Assembly: GCF_020532675.1 (NCBI RefSeq)
Contig: NZ_JAJAVE010000001.1
Span: 1,860,001-1,924,000 of the forward strand
DNA from: Methylobacillus gramineus
Lineage (GTDB): Bacteria > Pseudomonadota > Gammaproteobacteria > Burkholderiales > Methylophilaceae
Direction of reading: 5' to 3'
DNA length: 64,000 bases
Made by a program: the position numbers and the translations under genes
The notes under the pieces: model-generated
The model's database searches: none
The model's input: only the letters and a program-made list of their open reading frames with translations
What the model was told of the DNA's origin: nothing
In this document: positions 45,561-54,709 of the stretch, piece after piece
How positions within the stretch are numbered: position 1 is the first letter of the stretch
Layout: the number at the start of each line of letters is the position of its first letter

Positions 45561-46094
45561 ATGATGACAAACTTTCCTTTTCGTCGTATCAACGTTGTTG
45601 GTGCTCCTGGCTCAGGAACCACGACACTTGGACGTGCACTCGCAGCTCGCCTCGGCTTTGGTTTTGCCGATGCGGACGATTTCTACTGGAAGCCCACAAC
45701 ACCGCCTTACACTGATAAATATGAGGTCGATTTTCGGCTTCAATCAAGCTTGGATTTTATAGCCAATCAGGAAGCCTCTGTCATTTCAGGTTCGGTCTGT
45801 GGCTGGGGAGATGCTCTAGAAAACTCCTTTGACCTCATCATTTTTCTTTCACTCCCCACCCCATTAAGATTGGAACGCATTGAAGCAAGAGAAGTGGAGC
45901 GTTTTGGCAAGGCAAAGCCTGAGTTCATGCGCTGGGCAGGGCAGTATGATGAGGGCAAGTTACCAGGACGTAGTAGGCAACGTCACGAGACTTGGCTGGC
46001 TACACGGCAATGCATAGTGACGCGATTTGACACTGATCAAGCTATTGATCAGCGAATTGAACATATTTTAGATTCATTCCAAGCACGTAACTGA
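45561..46094 (+). CDS. AAA/P-loop adenylate-kinase-like protein
   Basis: 177 residues. Walker A GAPGSGTTT at 14-22 uses Thr-Thr-Thr instead of Lys-Thr, so the catalytic lysine is absent; DADDFYWK and a lid-like Arg region (RLERIEAREVERFG) follow. It resembles shikimate/adenylate-kinase-fold proteins seen beside accessory genes. With the P-loop lysine lost, true kinase activity is doubtful. No operon partner. Confidence 0.72.
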   Translation: MMTNFPFRRINVVGAPGSGTTTLGRALAARLGFGFADADDFYWKPTTPPYTDKYEVDFRLQSSLDFIANQEASVISGSVCGWGDALENSFDLIIFLSLPTPLRLERIEAREVERFGKAKPEFMRWAGQYDEGKLPGRSRQRHETWLATRQCIVTRFDTDQAIDQRIEHILDSFQARN

Positions 46095-46211
46095 ATATCG
46101 CTTGTTGCCTTTGCTTATAATACTTAGCTACTCAATACTAGAGTTGCATTAATGTCTTCCATAGTGTGCAGTATGCATACGAACACAGACTCTAATCTGA
46201 AAATAGATTGA

Positions 46212-46250
46212 GGAATCTGATTTTTGATTGCAAAAATCTAGAATCCAAGG
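46212..46250 (-). repeat. Dispersed AT-rich repeat, copy B
   Basis: GGAATCTGATTTTTGATTG followed by CAAAAATCTAGAATCCAA is nearly the same as 51982-52018 (GGGAATCTAATTTTCGATTG, then AAAAAATCTAGATTTGAA). It lies in the gap between the P-loop and pirin genes. Confidence 0.6.
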
Positions 46251-46335
46251 CTAAAAATCACACGCAATTAATCAAGATTCTTTACGCTTCGTCAGATCAA
46301 AGGACGTTGTAGGTAAATAATGTAGAGGCAAACTG

Positions 46336-47238
46336 TCAGCGGTATACCGGGATTGTCCCCGACTCTGTACGACGATCACCGGCAGCTTTTAAGCTTTTAC
46401 CCAACTCTTCTATGCGGCGCTCGCCCGCCTCCAGCGCCGGCGCACTTGTATGCACGGAGTAGGATCCGAGGTGTAGCGGGTGTGGATGGGGTACAGCTGA
46501 GCCTAAGACGAATACTGCATCCTCTTGACCGGATGCCTGCAAGGTAATAGGTGCCTCGCTGGAGTCAAAACTCACCATTTCTCCAGATTGGACAGCACCG
46601 CCGGCATTCAGCTCCCCCTTGGCAAGCGCGAGCCATGCAACACTGTGGCCAGCAGGTGGCTGATATATCCAACGCTCTCCTGGTTTTAAAGTAACCAGCA
46701 AATAATTGACATCCTTCGGCGCAGGAATAGGGCTTTGCACGCCTTGGTAGTTACCGAGTATGACATGATAAGGCTGGCCCTTATTGGCACCTACTGATTC
46801 GAGATATCGACTTTCAGGCTCACCATTTTCGAGTTCAGGCGGTAAGGCGATCCACAGTTGGAATCCCTGAATGCGAGGAACTTCCTCTGCGGTCAGCTCT
46901 TTGCCATGCCAGACACCTCCGCCCGCCCGCATCCATTCAACACCACCGTAACCGATAGTCCCCTCTCCATTCTCCGGATCGCTATACCGTACTCGGCCTT
47001 CTGTAAAGATTGTCACTGTGGCTATGCCCGAATGGGGATGTAAAGGCATGCTGGACATTGCATGGATAGCATCTCCACTAACTTCAAAAATGTCGAGGAA
47101 TACAAAGGGCTTGAGAATCTGTCCTAGATCAGCAGGACTCATAAGACGGGTAATGGGCCCGTGTCCCGTTGCTCCTCGAGTGGAGTGCACAATACGTCGA
47201 GACAAACTCTCATCAAGGTTGGTTGAGGATGTAGTCAT
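46336..47238 (-). CDS. Pirin family protein
   Basis: 300 residues from the ATG at 47238; longer starts add a tail unlike pirins. Bicupin with the pirin motifs FVFLDIFEVSG, PLHPHSGIATVTIFTEG and GGVWHGKEL giving the His/His/His/Glu metal site. Bacterial pirins (YhhW/YhaK type) can act as quercetin dioxygenase-like enzymes or stress regulators. It lies beside the NmrA, quinone-reductase-like and LysR genes on the same strand, as often seen in quinone/electrophile response modules. Confidence 0.88.
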   Translation of the reverse strand: MTTSSTNLDESLSRRIVHSTRGATGHGPITRLMSPADLGQILKPFVFLDIFEVSGDAIHAMSSMPLHPHSGIATVTIFTEGRVRYSDPENGEGTIGYGGVEWMRAGGGVWHGKELTAEEVPRIQGFQLWIALPPELENGEPESRYLESVGANKGQPYHVILGNYQGVQSPIPAPKDVNYLLVTLKPGERWIYQPPAGHSVAWLALAKGELNAGGAVQSGEMVSFDSSEAPITLQASGQEDAVFVLGSAVPHPHPLHLGSYSVHTSAPALEAGERRIEELGKSLKAAGDRRTESGTIPVYR

Positions 47239-47458
47239 GGTTTCTATTCCCATAAAGTCAGGTTTGAGTTGGATGGATGAGTTTCGATATGCTGGCACGA
47301 TGTAGCCAAGTGATTCCCACGGTGATCAGTAGTAGCACGATGCTGGTAAGGGGCTACTGCCAATAACAAACAGATGGATAAAAATAGCAACGAGGACAGA
47401 TTTATTATCGATACCGACTTGCCAGCAAGAAATAAATCCGTCCCCTTCCGCTAGTTGT

Positions 47459-48328
47459 TTAAACCTCAGCGATAGCCTCGCGAACGAAGTTTTCATAAGT
47501 ACGTAGCGGATGCCCTATGATGGTCTCCAGCCGCGCCACTGTTCCTTCAGTCGCTTGCATGCCGAACTTCTGGATACCGGCCATCATCAGGCGCATGTCA
47601 TAAGCCAACCAAGTGGGACCGTATGAAGCTAGCTGTCCTTCGAAGGCTGCCACATCGTCACCGCCGTAGGCGATATCGCGACCCAAGACAGAACTCCATA
47701 TCTTCGCCACGGAAGTACCGGTAAGCGCCTGTGGGCCGACCAACTCCAGCGTTACGCGATTCAGGGCAGAAGATGCCTGGTCGCGGCGCAGCAACTCTGC
47801 CACGGCGACATCAGCAATATCTCGCGCATCTATCATCGAGACTCCAGAGGAACCAATTGGCATGGGGTACACGGAATAGTCCTGAATCGTCTGTTGAACC
47901 ATGAGTTCATTTTGCATGAAGTAAGCTGGCCGCAGGATAGTCGCTGGAATGTCGAAGCTTTCGATCATGCGCTCAACGGTATGCTTGCCAGTGAAGTGCG
48001 GAACATTGGTGAACTTGTCGGCATGAATCACCGACAGGTAAACGATGCGCTCGATGCCAGCCTCGCGAGCGAGGTTTAACGTGATGAGGGCTTGCGTTAC
48101 CTCATCTGGCGTAACGGCGTTGAGCAGGAACAGCGTACGCACCGACGACAACGCACCACGCATCGACGATACATCGGTGAGGTCTGCAACGACTTCAGTG
48201 ACGCCGACCGGGAATGACCGCTTACCAGGTTGACGTACTAGAGCTTTGACTTCGGCACCTGCGCTGGCAAGGCCCTGAGTGATAAGTGAACCAATGGTGC
48301 CAGTGGCACCGATAACCAGAATGCTCAT
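47459..48328 (-). CDS. NmrA-like NAD(P)-binding protein
   Basis: 289 residues. Rossmann motif VIGATGTIGSLI (5-16) and the NmrA/QOR2-like ATILRPAYFMQNEL. Members are NADPH-quinone reductases or redox-sensing regulators. It follows the frameshifted reductase gene by 29 bp on the same strand and probably belongs to the LysR-linked operon. Confidence 0.87.
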   Translation of the reverse strand: MSILVIGATGTIGSLITQGLASAGAEVKALVRQPGKRSFPVGVTEVVADLTDVSSMRGALSSVRTLFLLNAVTPDEVTQALITLNLAREAGIERIVYLSVIHADKFTNVPHFTGKHTVERMIESFDIPATILRPAYFMQNELMVQQTIQDYSVYPMPIGSSGVSMIDARDIADVAVAELLRRDQASSALNRVTLELVGPQALTGTSVAKIWSSVLGRDIAYGGDDVAAFEGQLASYGPTWLAYDMRLMMAGIQKFGMQATEGTVARLETIIGHPLRTYENFVREAIAEV

Positions 48329-48357
48329 TTGAATCTCCTTTAATGGATAAAATGTGA

Positions 48358-49294
48358 TTAGCGAGAAAAATCCGCAACGACCTTGCCGGCGCGTGAAGAG
48401 GTGCGATTGAGTTCAATCGCCTTCGGGATGTCTGCGAAACCGATTACCTCACTGATCCTTGACTGTAGCGTACCGTTGGCCACTTCCTCGGCCAGTGTCT
48501 CCAGAAGGTCGGGGTCCGGCTTGTTCATGAACCAAAGTCCTCGTCGATTAGCAGGGGTTCGGGCCAGAATGTCAGGGGATGACGTGCCAACAATGACGCC
48601 GTTTTTCGCCAGAACCTGCCATGAGCGATCCAGCACCCCCCCCCCCGACGTAGTCGAGCACCAAGTCAATATCTCTGACAACATCCTCAAATCGTTGAGA
48701 CTGATAGTCGATCACATGATCAGTGCCGAGACTACGTACGTAGTCGAGGTCATTGGTGGCCGCAGTTGCGAAGACTTCGGCGGCAGCCCGCTTAGCGTAC
48801 TGCACGGCGTAGCCTCCCAGTCCACCTGCCGCGCCGTGAATAAGGATTCTCTGGCCAGGATTAATCGATCCCGCATGGTAGAGGCTTTTCCAGGCCGACA
48901 CGGCTGCTACGGGTATAGCTGCAGCATGGATATCGTCCAGACCTTCAGGTGTACGAGAAAGGGTCGCTTCATTGACAACCACGAATTCGGCGTACGCACC
49001 AAGCCCTCCCATCGCACCCATGACCCTATCGCCGACTCGGAAGCGAGAGACACCGGAGCCGATTGCATCGACAACCCCAGCTAGTTCGGCACCCAGTACT
49101 ATTGGCAATGGAAGTGGGAAAGCATTTCGCACATTGCCTTCACGTACCTTCCAGTCGATGCCATTCACGCCAGCGGCGCTAATTCGAACCAGAACCTCAC
49201 CCTGCTCTGGTACTGGCTTCTCAATATCAGCTACCTCCACAGCGGCAGCGCCTCCGTATGCTCGAACCAGTACAGCTCTTTGGATAGTGCTCAT
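48358..49294 (-). pseudogene. NADP-dependent quinone-oxidoreductase-like gene, frameshifted at a poly-G tract
   Basis: Two overlapping frames encode one zinc-free MDR/QOR protein of about 311 residues. The 5' part (49294 to about 48650) has the GroES-like N-domain and the NADP loop HGAAGGLGGYAVQ; the 3' part (about 48640 to 48358) continues VLDRSWQVLAKNGVIVGTSS to the proper C-terminus. The frames switch at an 11-base C run on the plus strand (48636-48646, G on the coding strand); ten G would restore a YVGGGVLDRSW junction. It is either a real frameshift, a phase-variable switch or a sequencing error. It is divergent from the LysR gene. Confidence 0.85.
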
Positions 49295-49359
49295 TGCAGC
49301 TCCTCGTATTGAATTTCAATGCTGAGAAGATATGCTGTTGCACAAGTTAAAGGAAGGTG

Positions 49360-49371
49360 TCAAAATTTTGA
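49360..49371. promoter_or_regulatory. Palindrome in the LysR/reductase divergent promoter
   Basis: TCAAAATTTTGA is a perfect 12-bp palindrome 26 bp before the LysR ATG, a plausible LysR binding site. Confidence 0.45.
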
Positions 49372-49396
49372 TACTTTGTTTCAAAAATGGAACACC

Positions 49397-50272
49397 ATGA
49401 ACTTGAATGCTCTAATCGACTTCACGCTCATCGCAACCAACGAAGGGTTGGGAAAGGCAAGCCGTGCGAGTGGCATATCCAAAGCAACATTGTCACGCCG
49501 TATTTCCGAACTTGAGGAAGAAATGGGCGTACGGCTGGTCGAACGCAGCGCACGTGGGTTAAAACTCACAGAGGCTGGCGAGATGCTGATGGCTCGAACC
49601 GAAGGTCCGTTGAGCGAAGTGGCCGAAGCAATGGCGGCAGCACGAGAAGGGGTATCAATACCTCGGGGACGCTTGCGTATCGCTTCTCCAGTCCTGTTCT
49701 CGCAGCTTGCGATGGGCCGCATTGGAGCAGAATTCTGTGCAACCTACCCCGAGGTCGCCATCGAAGTAGTGGCGGAGGATCGCCTAGTCGATCTCGTCGA
49801 AGAACAATTTGATGTTGCCATTCGAACTAATCCAAACCCAGACAGTAGTTTGGTCGGTCGGTGCTTCGCAAAGGATCGGCTGGTTGTAGTGGCGGCACCT
49901 CACATACCTATGCCGATGCCCGGCGCGATCAGACCTGTTCCTAGTATCGTGGCATCCAGTTTCCGGCCCACCACCTGGGAACTGGATGGGGGGCACTTGG
50001 TCCTAGAGCCCATCCCAAAACTGCGCTTCTCTTCATTCTTGATGATCCGCGATGCTGCTATCGCCGGTGGTGGTGCAGCCCTCATCCCACAGTCCATCGC
50101 ATGGAGTCAGCTTGCTAGTGGTGAGTTGGTTCAGTGGGGCAAGGTATCCGGCTTAGAGGCTGAACTCTGGGTATTGCACACGTCCAGGCGCCTTGCTGCT
50201 CCGAAGGTTCGCGCATTCGTCGATTTCATGTGTGCTAAATATCCGGACATGTCACTAGTACTGCAGGGATAG
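49397..50272 (+). CDS. LysR family transcriptional regulator
   Basis: 291 residues from the ATG at 49397. N-terminal winged helix (ALIDFTLIATNEGLGKASRASGISKATLSRRISELEEEMGVRLVER is the expected pattern, residues 4-50), followed by a periplasmic-binding-protein-like effector domain (about 90-285). Divergent from the reductase-NmrA genes with a palindrome between them, so it probably activates them in response to a quinone or electrophile. The first few upstream codons of a longer frame lack a ribosome site. Confidence 0.9.
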   Translation: MNLNALIDFTLIATNEGLGKASRASGISKATLSRRISELEEEMGVRLVERSARGLKLTEAGEMLMARTEGPLSEVAEAMAAAREGVSIPRGRLRIASPVLFSQLAMGRIGAEFCATYPEVAIEVVAEDRLVDLVEEQFDVAIRTNPNPDSSLVGRCFAKDRLVVVAAPHIPMPMPGAIRPVPSIVASSFRPTTWELDGGHLVLEPIPKLRFSSFLMIRDAAIAGGGAALIPQSIAWSQLASGELVQWGKVSGLEAELWVLHTSRRLAAPKVRAFVDFMCAKYPDMSLVLQG

Positions 50273-50545
50273 ACTTATTGAATCCAATAGTAAAAACGGC
50301 ATATCGGCTAGCAGAGAGGCCAGAACCTCAACATCAGCAAAGGATCTTTCCAGTTTCGGAAGTCAGAGGCTTTTCGTCGTCAACGATAAAATCTAATCAA
50401 TCGAGTCTGCCCCCTTTGATTCTTTAGTCATGTCAGGCTTGGCAAGGTATTTTTGCACAAGCCAAATCCCCTGACGGAGAGAGAATCTGCAGAGTATCAA
50501 ACGGATTGAAGTAACATAGCGCATCCATAAACCGCATTGATTGTT

Positions 50546-51793
50546 ATGATACTCACCCCAGCGCCAGATGACACGCTCGCCCAACTCAAGGCGGGTAAGC
50601 TTCAAGGGGCCCAACACCTCAAATTAAGTAGTCAGTTAACGCAGTTTCCCCCTCAAATTTTCGAATTAGCCGATAGCCTGGAAATTCTAGACTTGTCCGG
50701 TAATGCGCTGACTGATTTGCCCAGTGATTTAAATCGCCTCAAAAAACTGCGCATTCTTTTTTGCTCAAACAACCAGTTTACGCACCTGCCAGAAGTGCTT
50801 GGGCAATGCGAAAACTTAAGCATGATTGGTTTTAAAGCCAACAAGATCAAACATATCCCGGAAGACGCCATCCCCACTCACACCTTACGCTGGTTTATCG
50901 TCACCGATAACGCACTTGGCGCAGTGCCTCATGCCTTGGGCGAGTGCAGCAAGCTGCAAAAACTCATGCTGGCGGGTAACCAGCTCAGCAGCTTGCCAGC
51001 CAGCATGGCAAATTGCCACGCCTTAGAGTTATTGAGGATTTCTGCCAACCAGTTTGAGACCTTGCCGGATTTTTTATTCGATTTACCTAAACTCACCTGG
51101 CTGGCCTACGCTGGCAACCCATTTTGTAACGCCATCGAGCAAGCTCTAATCAGCCAGCATCATATGCACCAAATCGATTGGCAAACCCTCACCCTTCAGC
51201 AAGTACTCGGGGAAGGCGCTTCTGGCGTCACCTACCAGGCGTTGATGCAACAAAAAAATGCACAGGAGCTTGTGGCAGTAAAGCTCTTTAAGAGTGGCCT
51301 CACCAGCGACGGCCTGCCACGTTGCGAAATGCACGCCAATGTGCTGGCGGGTGAGCACCCCAATTTAGTCGGTGTCAAAGGAGTGATACACAATCACCCG
51401 CAAGGCGTTTCAGGCTTGGTCATGCCTTTGCTGGATGCTCATTTAAAAGTGCTGGCAAGGCCACCCAGCTATGAAAGCTGCTCGCGAGATGTGTATGCAG
51501 AAGATTGCAGACTCACGCCACAACAAGCCCAATTTATTTTAAAAGGCATCACGCAAGCCGCAGAACACTTGCATGCCAATGGGCTCATGCACGGCGATTT
51601 ATACGCGCATAATATTTTGAGGGGAGCTGAAAAAGTGGTGTTAAGCGATTTGGGCGGCGCCTCTTTTTTACCGCTGGATAACCCGGAACTCACGCAAAAA
51701 ATACTTAAACTGGAAGCCAGGGCATTAGAGATTTTGTCTGAAGAGTTGGCAGCTGTTGTGAGTAGCAGCAGTGATCGTGCAGTGCAGGGATAG
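50546..51793 (+). CDS. Leucine-rich-repeat protein kinase
   Basis: 415 residues. Residues 25-195 form about seven leucine-rich repeats (LEILDLSGNALTDLP, LRILFCSNNQFTHLP, LQKLMLAGNQLSSLP). The kinase domain starts at 215: glycine loop GEGASG (222-227), Lys246 in VAVKLFK, catalytic HGDLYAHN (349-356, HGD instead of HRD) and DLG (368-370). The C-lobe is unusually short, ending about 45 residues after DLG. It is a soluble Ser/Thr-kinase-like protein with unknown target. The ATG at 50546 is preferred to a TTG at 50537. Confidence 0.87.
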   Translation: MILTPAPDDTLAQLKAGKLQGAQHLKLSSQLTQFPPQIFELADSLEILDLSGNALTDLPSDLNRLKKLRILFCSNNQFTHLPEVLGQCENLSMIGFKANKIKHIPEDAIPTHTLRWFIVTDNALGAVPHALGECSKLQKLMLAGNQLSSLPASMANCHALELLRISANQFETLPDFLFDLPKLTWLAYAGNPFCNAIEQALISQHHMHQIDWQTLTLQQVLGEGASGVTYQALMQQKNAQELVAVKLFKSGLTSDGLPRCEMHANVLAGEHPNLVGVKGVIHNHPQGVSGLVMPLLDAHLKVLARPPSYESCSRDVYAEDCRLTPQQAQFILKGITQAAEHLHANGLMHGDLYAHNILRGAEKVVLSDLGGASFLPLDNPELTQKILKLEARALEILSEELAAVVSSSSDRAVQG

Positions 51794-52050
51794 CGGTGTA
51801 AAAACTCTTCAAACAACAGCTTGGAGAATCCGGTGCCGCCCAATTACGCGACGCGGGGGCGAAAAGTGACCCTGCCTCACTATCTGGAGGAGATTACGGC
51901 GGCGGTCATGCTCTATCAAATGGCTGGGCAATGCGTTCTGAGCACCGATCTTCAAAATCATCACATGCCGTCGATCAAGGCGGGAATCTAATTTTCGATT
52001 GAAAAAATCTAGATTTGAATTGCAAACGACAAAAAAATTTATCCCCTTGC
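51794..52050. other. Gap before groES with a decayed reading frame
   Basis: 386 bp in all up to groES. A plus-strand run from about 51832 (VPPNYATRGRKVTLPHYLEE onward) is open for about 50 codons without a good start and stops near 51992, probably a gene remnant. The dispersed repeat copy C follows, then the groES promoter. Confidence 0.4.
51982..52040 (-). repeat. Dispersed AT-rich repeat, copy C
   Basis: Its first 37 bases match copy B (46212) closely on the same strand; its second half (AAATCTAGATTTGAATTGCA, then AACGACAAAAA) is the reverse complement of copy A (34612). It sits between the kinase gene and the groE promoter. Confidence 0.6.
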
Positions 52051-52051
52051 C

Positions 52052-52078
52052 CTTGAAAAAGCCATGTGTCGCCCCTAT
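52052..52078 (+). promoter_or_regulatory. Sigma-32-type heat-shock promoter of groESL
   Basis: CTTGAAA (52052-52058), 13 bases, CCCCTAT (52072-52078). It closely matches the heat-shock consensus CTTGAAA-N11-16-CCCCATNT. Confidence 0.8.
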
Positions 52079-52080
52079 CA

Positions 52081-52107
52081 TTAGCACTCAATAGGGACGA
52101 GTGCTAA
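52081..52107. promoter_or_regulatory. CIRCE element (HrcA operator)
   Basis: TTAGCACTC-N9-GAGTGCTAA is a perfect CIRCE inverted repeat, three bases after the sigma-32 -10 element, so groESL is under both HrcA repression and heat-shock sigma control. Confidence 0.96.
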
Positions 52108-52179
52108 GGTTCATTCCCCCTAGCAATTGAATCCGTAACAAAATCAATGTTAATTCAAGCTTTTTAGGAGAGCACACTC

Positions 52180-52470
52180 ATGGCAATTCGCCCATTGCAA
52201 GACCGCGTTATTGTTAAACGCCTGGAAGAAGAACGTAAAACCGCATCTGGTATTGTGATTCCTGACTCTGCCACTGAGAAACCAGACCAAGGTGAAGTGC
52301 TTGCTGTTGGTCCAGGCAAGAAAGATGACAACGGCAAGGCCATCACTCTGGATGTGAAGGTAGGCGACAAGGTGCTGTTCGGCAAATATGCAGGTCAGGC
52401 CGTCAAGATTAATGGTGATGAAGTGCTAGTGCTGCGCGAAGATGACATTCTGGGCGTAGTCGAAGCGTAA
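52180..52470 (+). CDS. groES: Co-chaperonin GroES
   Basis: 96 residues. The mobile loop [20 protein letters not shown], the dome region and the final [13 protein letters not shown] are all standard. Forms the heptameric lid on GroEL. First gene of groESL; AGGAGAG precedes its ATG. Confidence 0.98.
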   Translation: MAIRPLQDRVIVKRLEEERKTASGIVIPDSATEKPDQGEVLAVGPGKKDDNGKAITLDVKVGDKVLFGKYAGQAVKINGDEVLVLREDDILGVVEA

Positions 52471-52514
52471 TCTGCATTTCAACTATCCGATTAAAGATAT
52501 TACAGGAGATATAA

Positions 52515-54152
<1,638 letters not shown>

Positions 54153-54200
54153 AAAAGCTCAGGTGTCGGGTGCAGTCAAACAACCGCACCCCATCCTTAT

Positions 54201-54230
54201 AAAAAAGCCCCGCATTGCGGGGCTTTTTTT
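54201..54230 (+). terminator. Intrinsic terminator after groEL
   Basis: AAAAAAGCCCCGC and GCGGGGCTTTTTTT arms form a strong hairpin with both A- and T-tracts, 49 bp after the groEL stop. Confidence 0.93.
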
Positions 54231-54432
54231 ATTTTGTATCTTACGACCAACCAGGCACCATTAAATCGCCTCTTTATCATCCTGTTACACTCAAAGTTGT
54301 CACAGAATTTTGAGAAGCTACTATTTACATACAATATTTACCACACTATAAAAATTTAGGCATATACTTGAGAATGATTAGCATTGAATACAATATAGGG
54401 CAACCCTAAGCACCAATGCATAATCGATAGAC

Positions 54433-54469
54433 AAAAAAAACCCCGATTAAAGGGGAGTAAAATCGGGGT
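54433..54469 (-). terminator. Terminator of the candidate small RNA
   Basis: Nine-base-pair GC-rich stem followed by a run of T on the minus strand (A-tract 54433-54440 on plus). It cannot serve groEL or uvrD, which read the other way, so it implies a minus-strand transcript. Confidence 0.8.
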
Positions 54470-54560
54470 CAAACTAGCCTCATCAGATAAGGCTTCCCGC
54501 TCAGGGAGGAAAGCGGGAGACGATTGCGTCGTCTGGAAATATGACCGGGCCTTTTAGTGT
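54433..54560 (-). ncRNA. Candidate structured small RNA with C-rich anti-SD loops
   Basis: No gene fits here, but four consecutive hairpins read on the minus strand: AGACGA/TCGTCT (54518-54534), CCCGCT/AGCGGG (54496-54517) with loop TTTCCTCCCTG, GCCTTA/TGAGGC (54477-54493), and a terminator ACCCCGATT/AATCGGGGT (54440-54469) with loop containing CTCCCC, followed by eight T residues. The two loops are complementary to Shine-Dalgarno sequences. This design is known for Neisseria and alphaproteobacterial sRNAs with CCUCC loops. Size about 120 nt; the start near 54555 is a guess, and no clean promoter is assigned. Confidence 0.65.
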
Positions 54561-54709
54561 TTAGTTCACAGGATGTGCATTTTTTACATCTGCTTACAAA
54601 GTGCACCAACATTGCACATCAACACGTATTTCACAGTTTCAATATTTAGATATGTTGATCAGCACTGCAAAGGTTCTCCTCAGTCGCCTCACCTGCGATA
54701 ATGCAGGTT

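Noticed and set aside
48572-48690. Two separate genes at the reductase locus
   Set aside because: Both parts match one protein family in sequence order and join at a homopolymer, so a frameshift explains them better.
54433-54560. 6S RNA or another housekeeping RNA at this locus
   Set aside because: No long central bulge or matching 6S-like ends; several short hairpins and C-rich loops fit an sRNA better.
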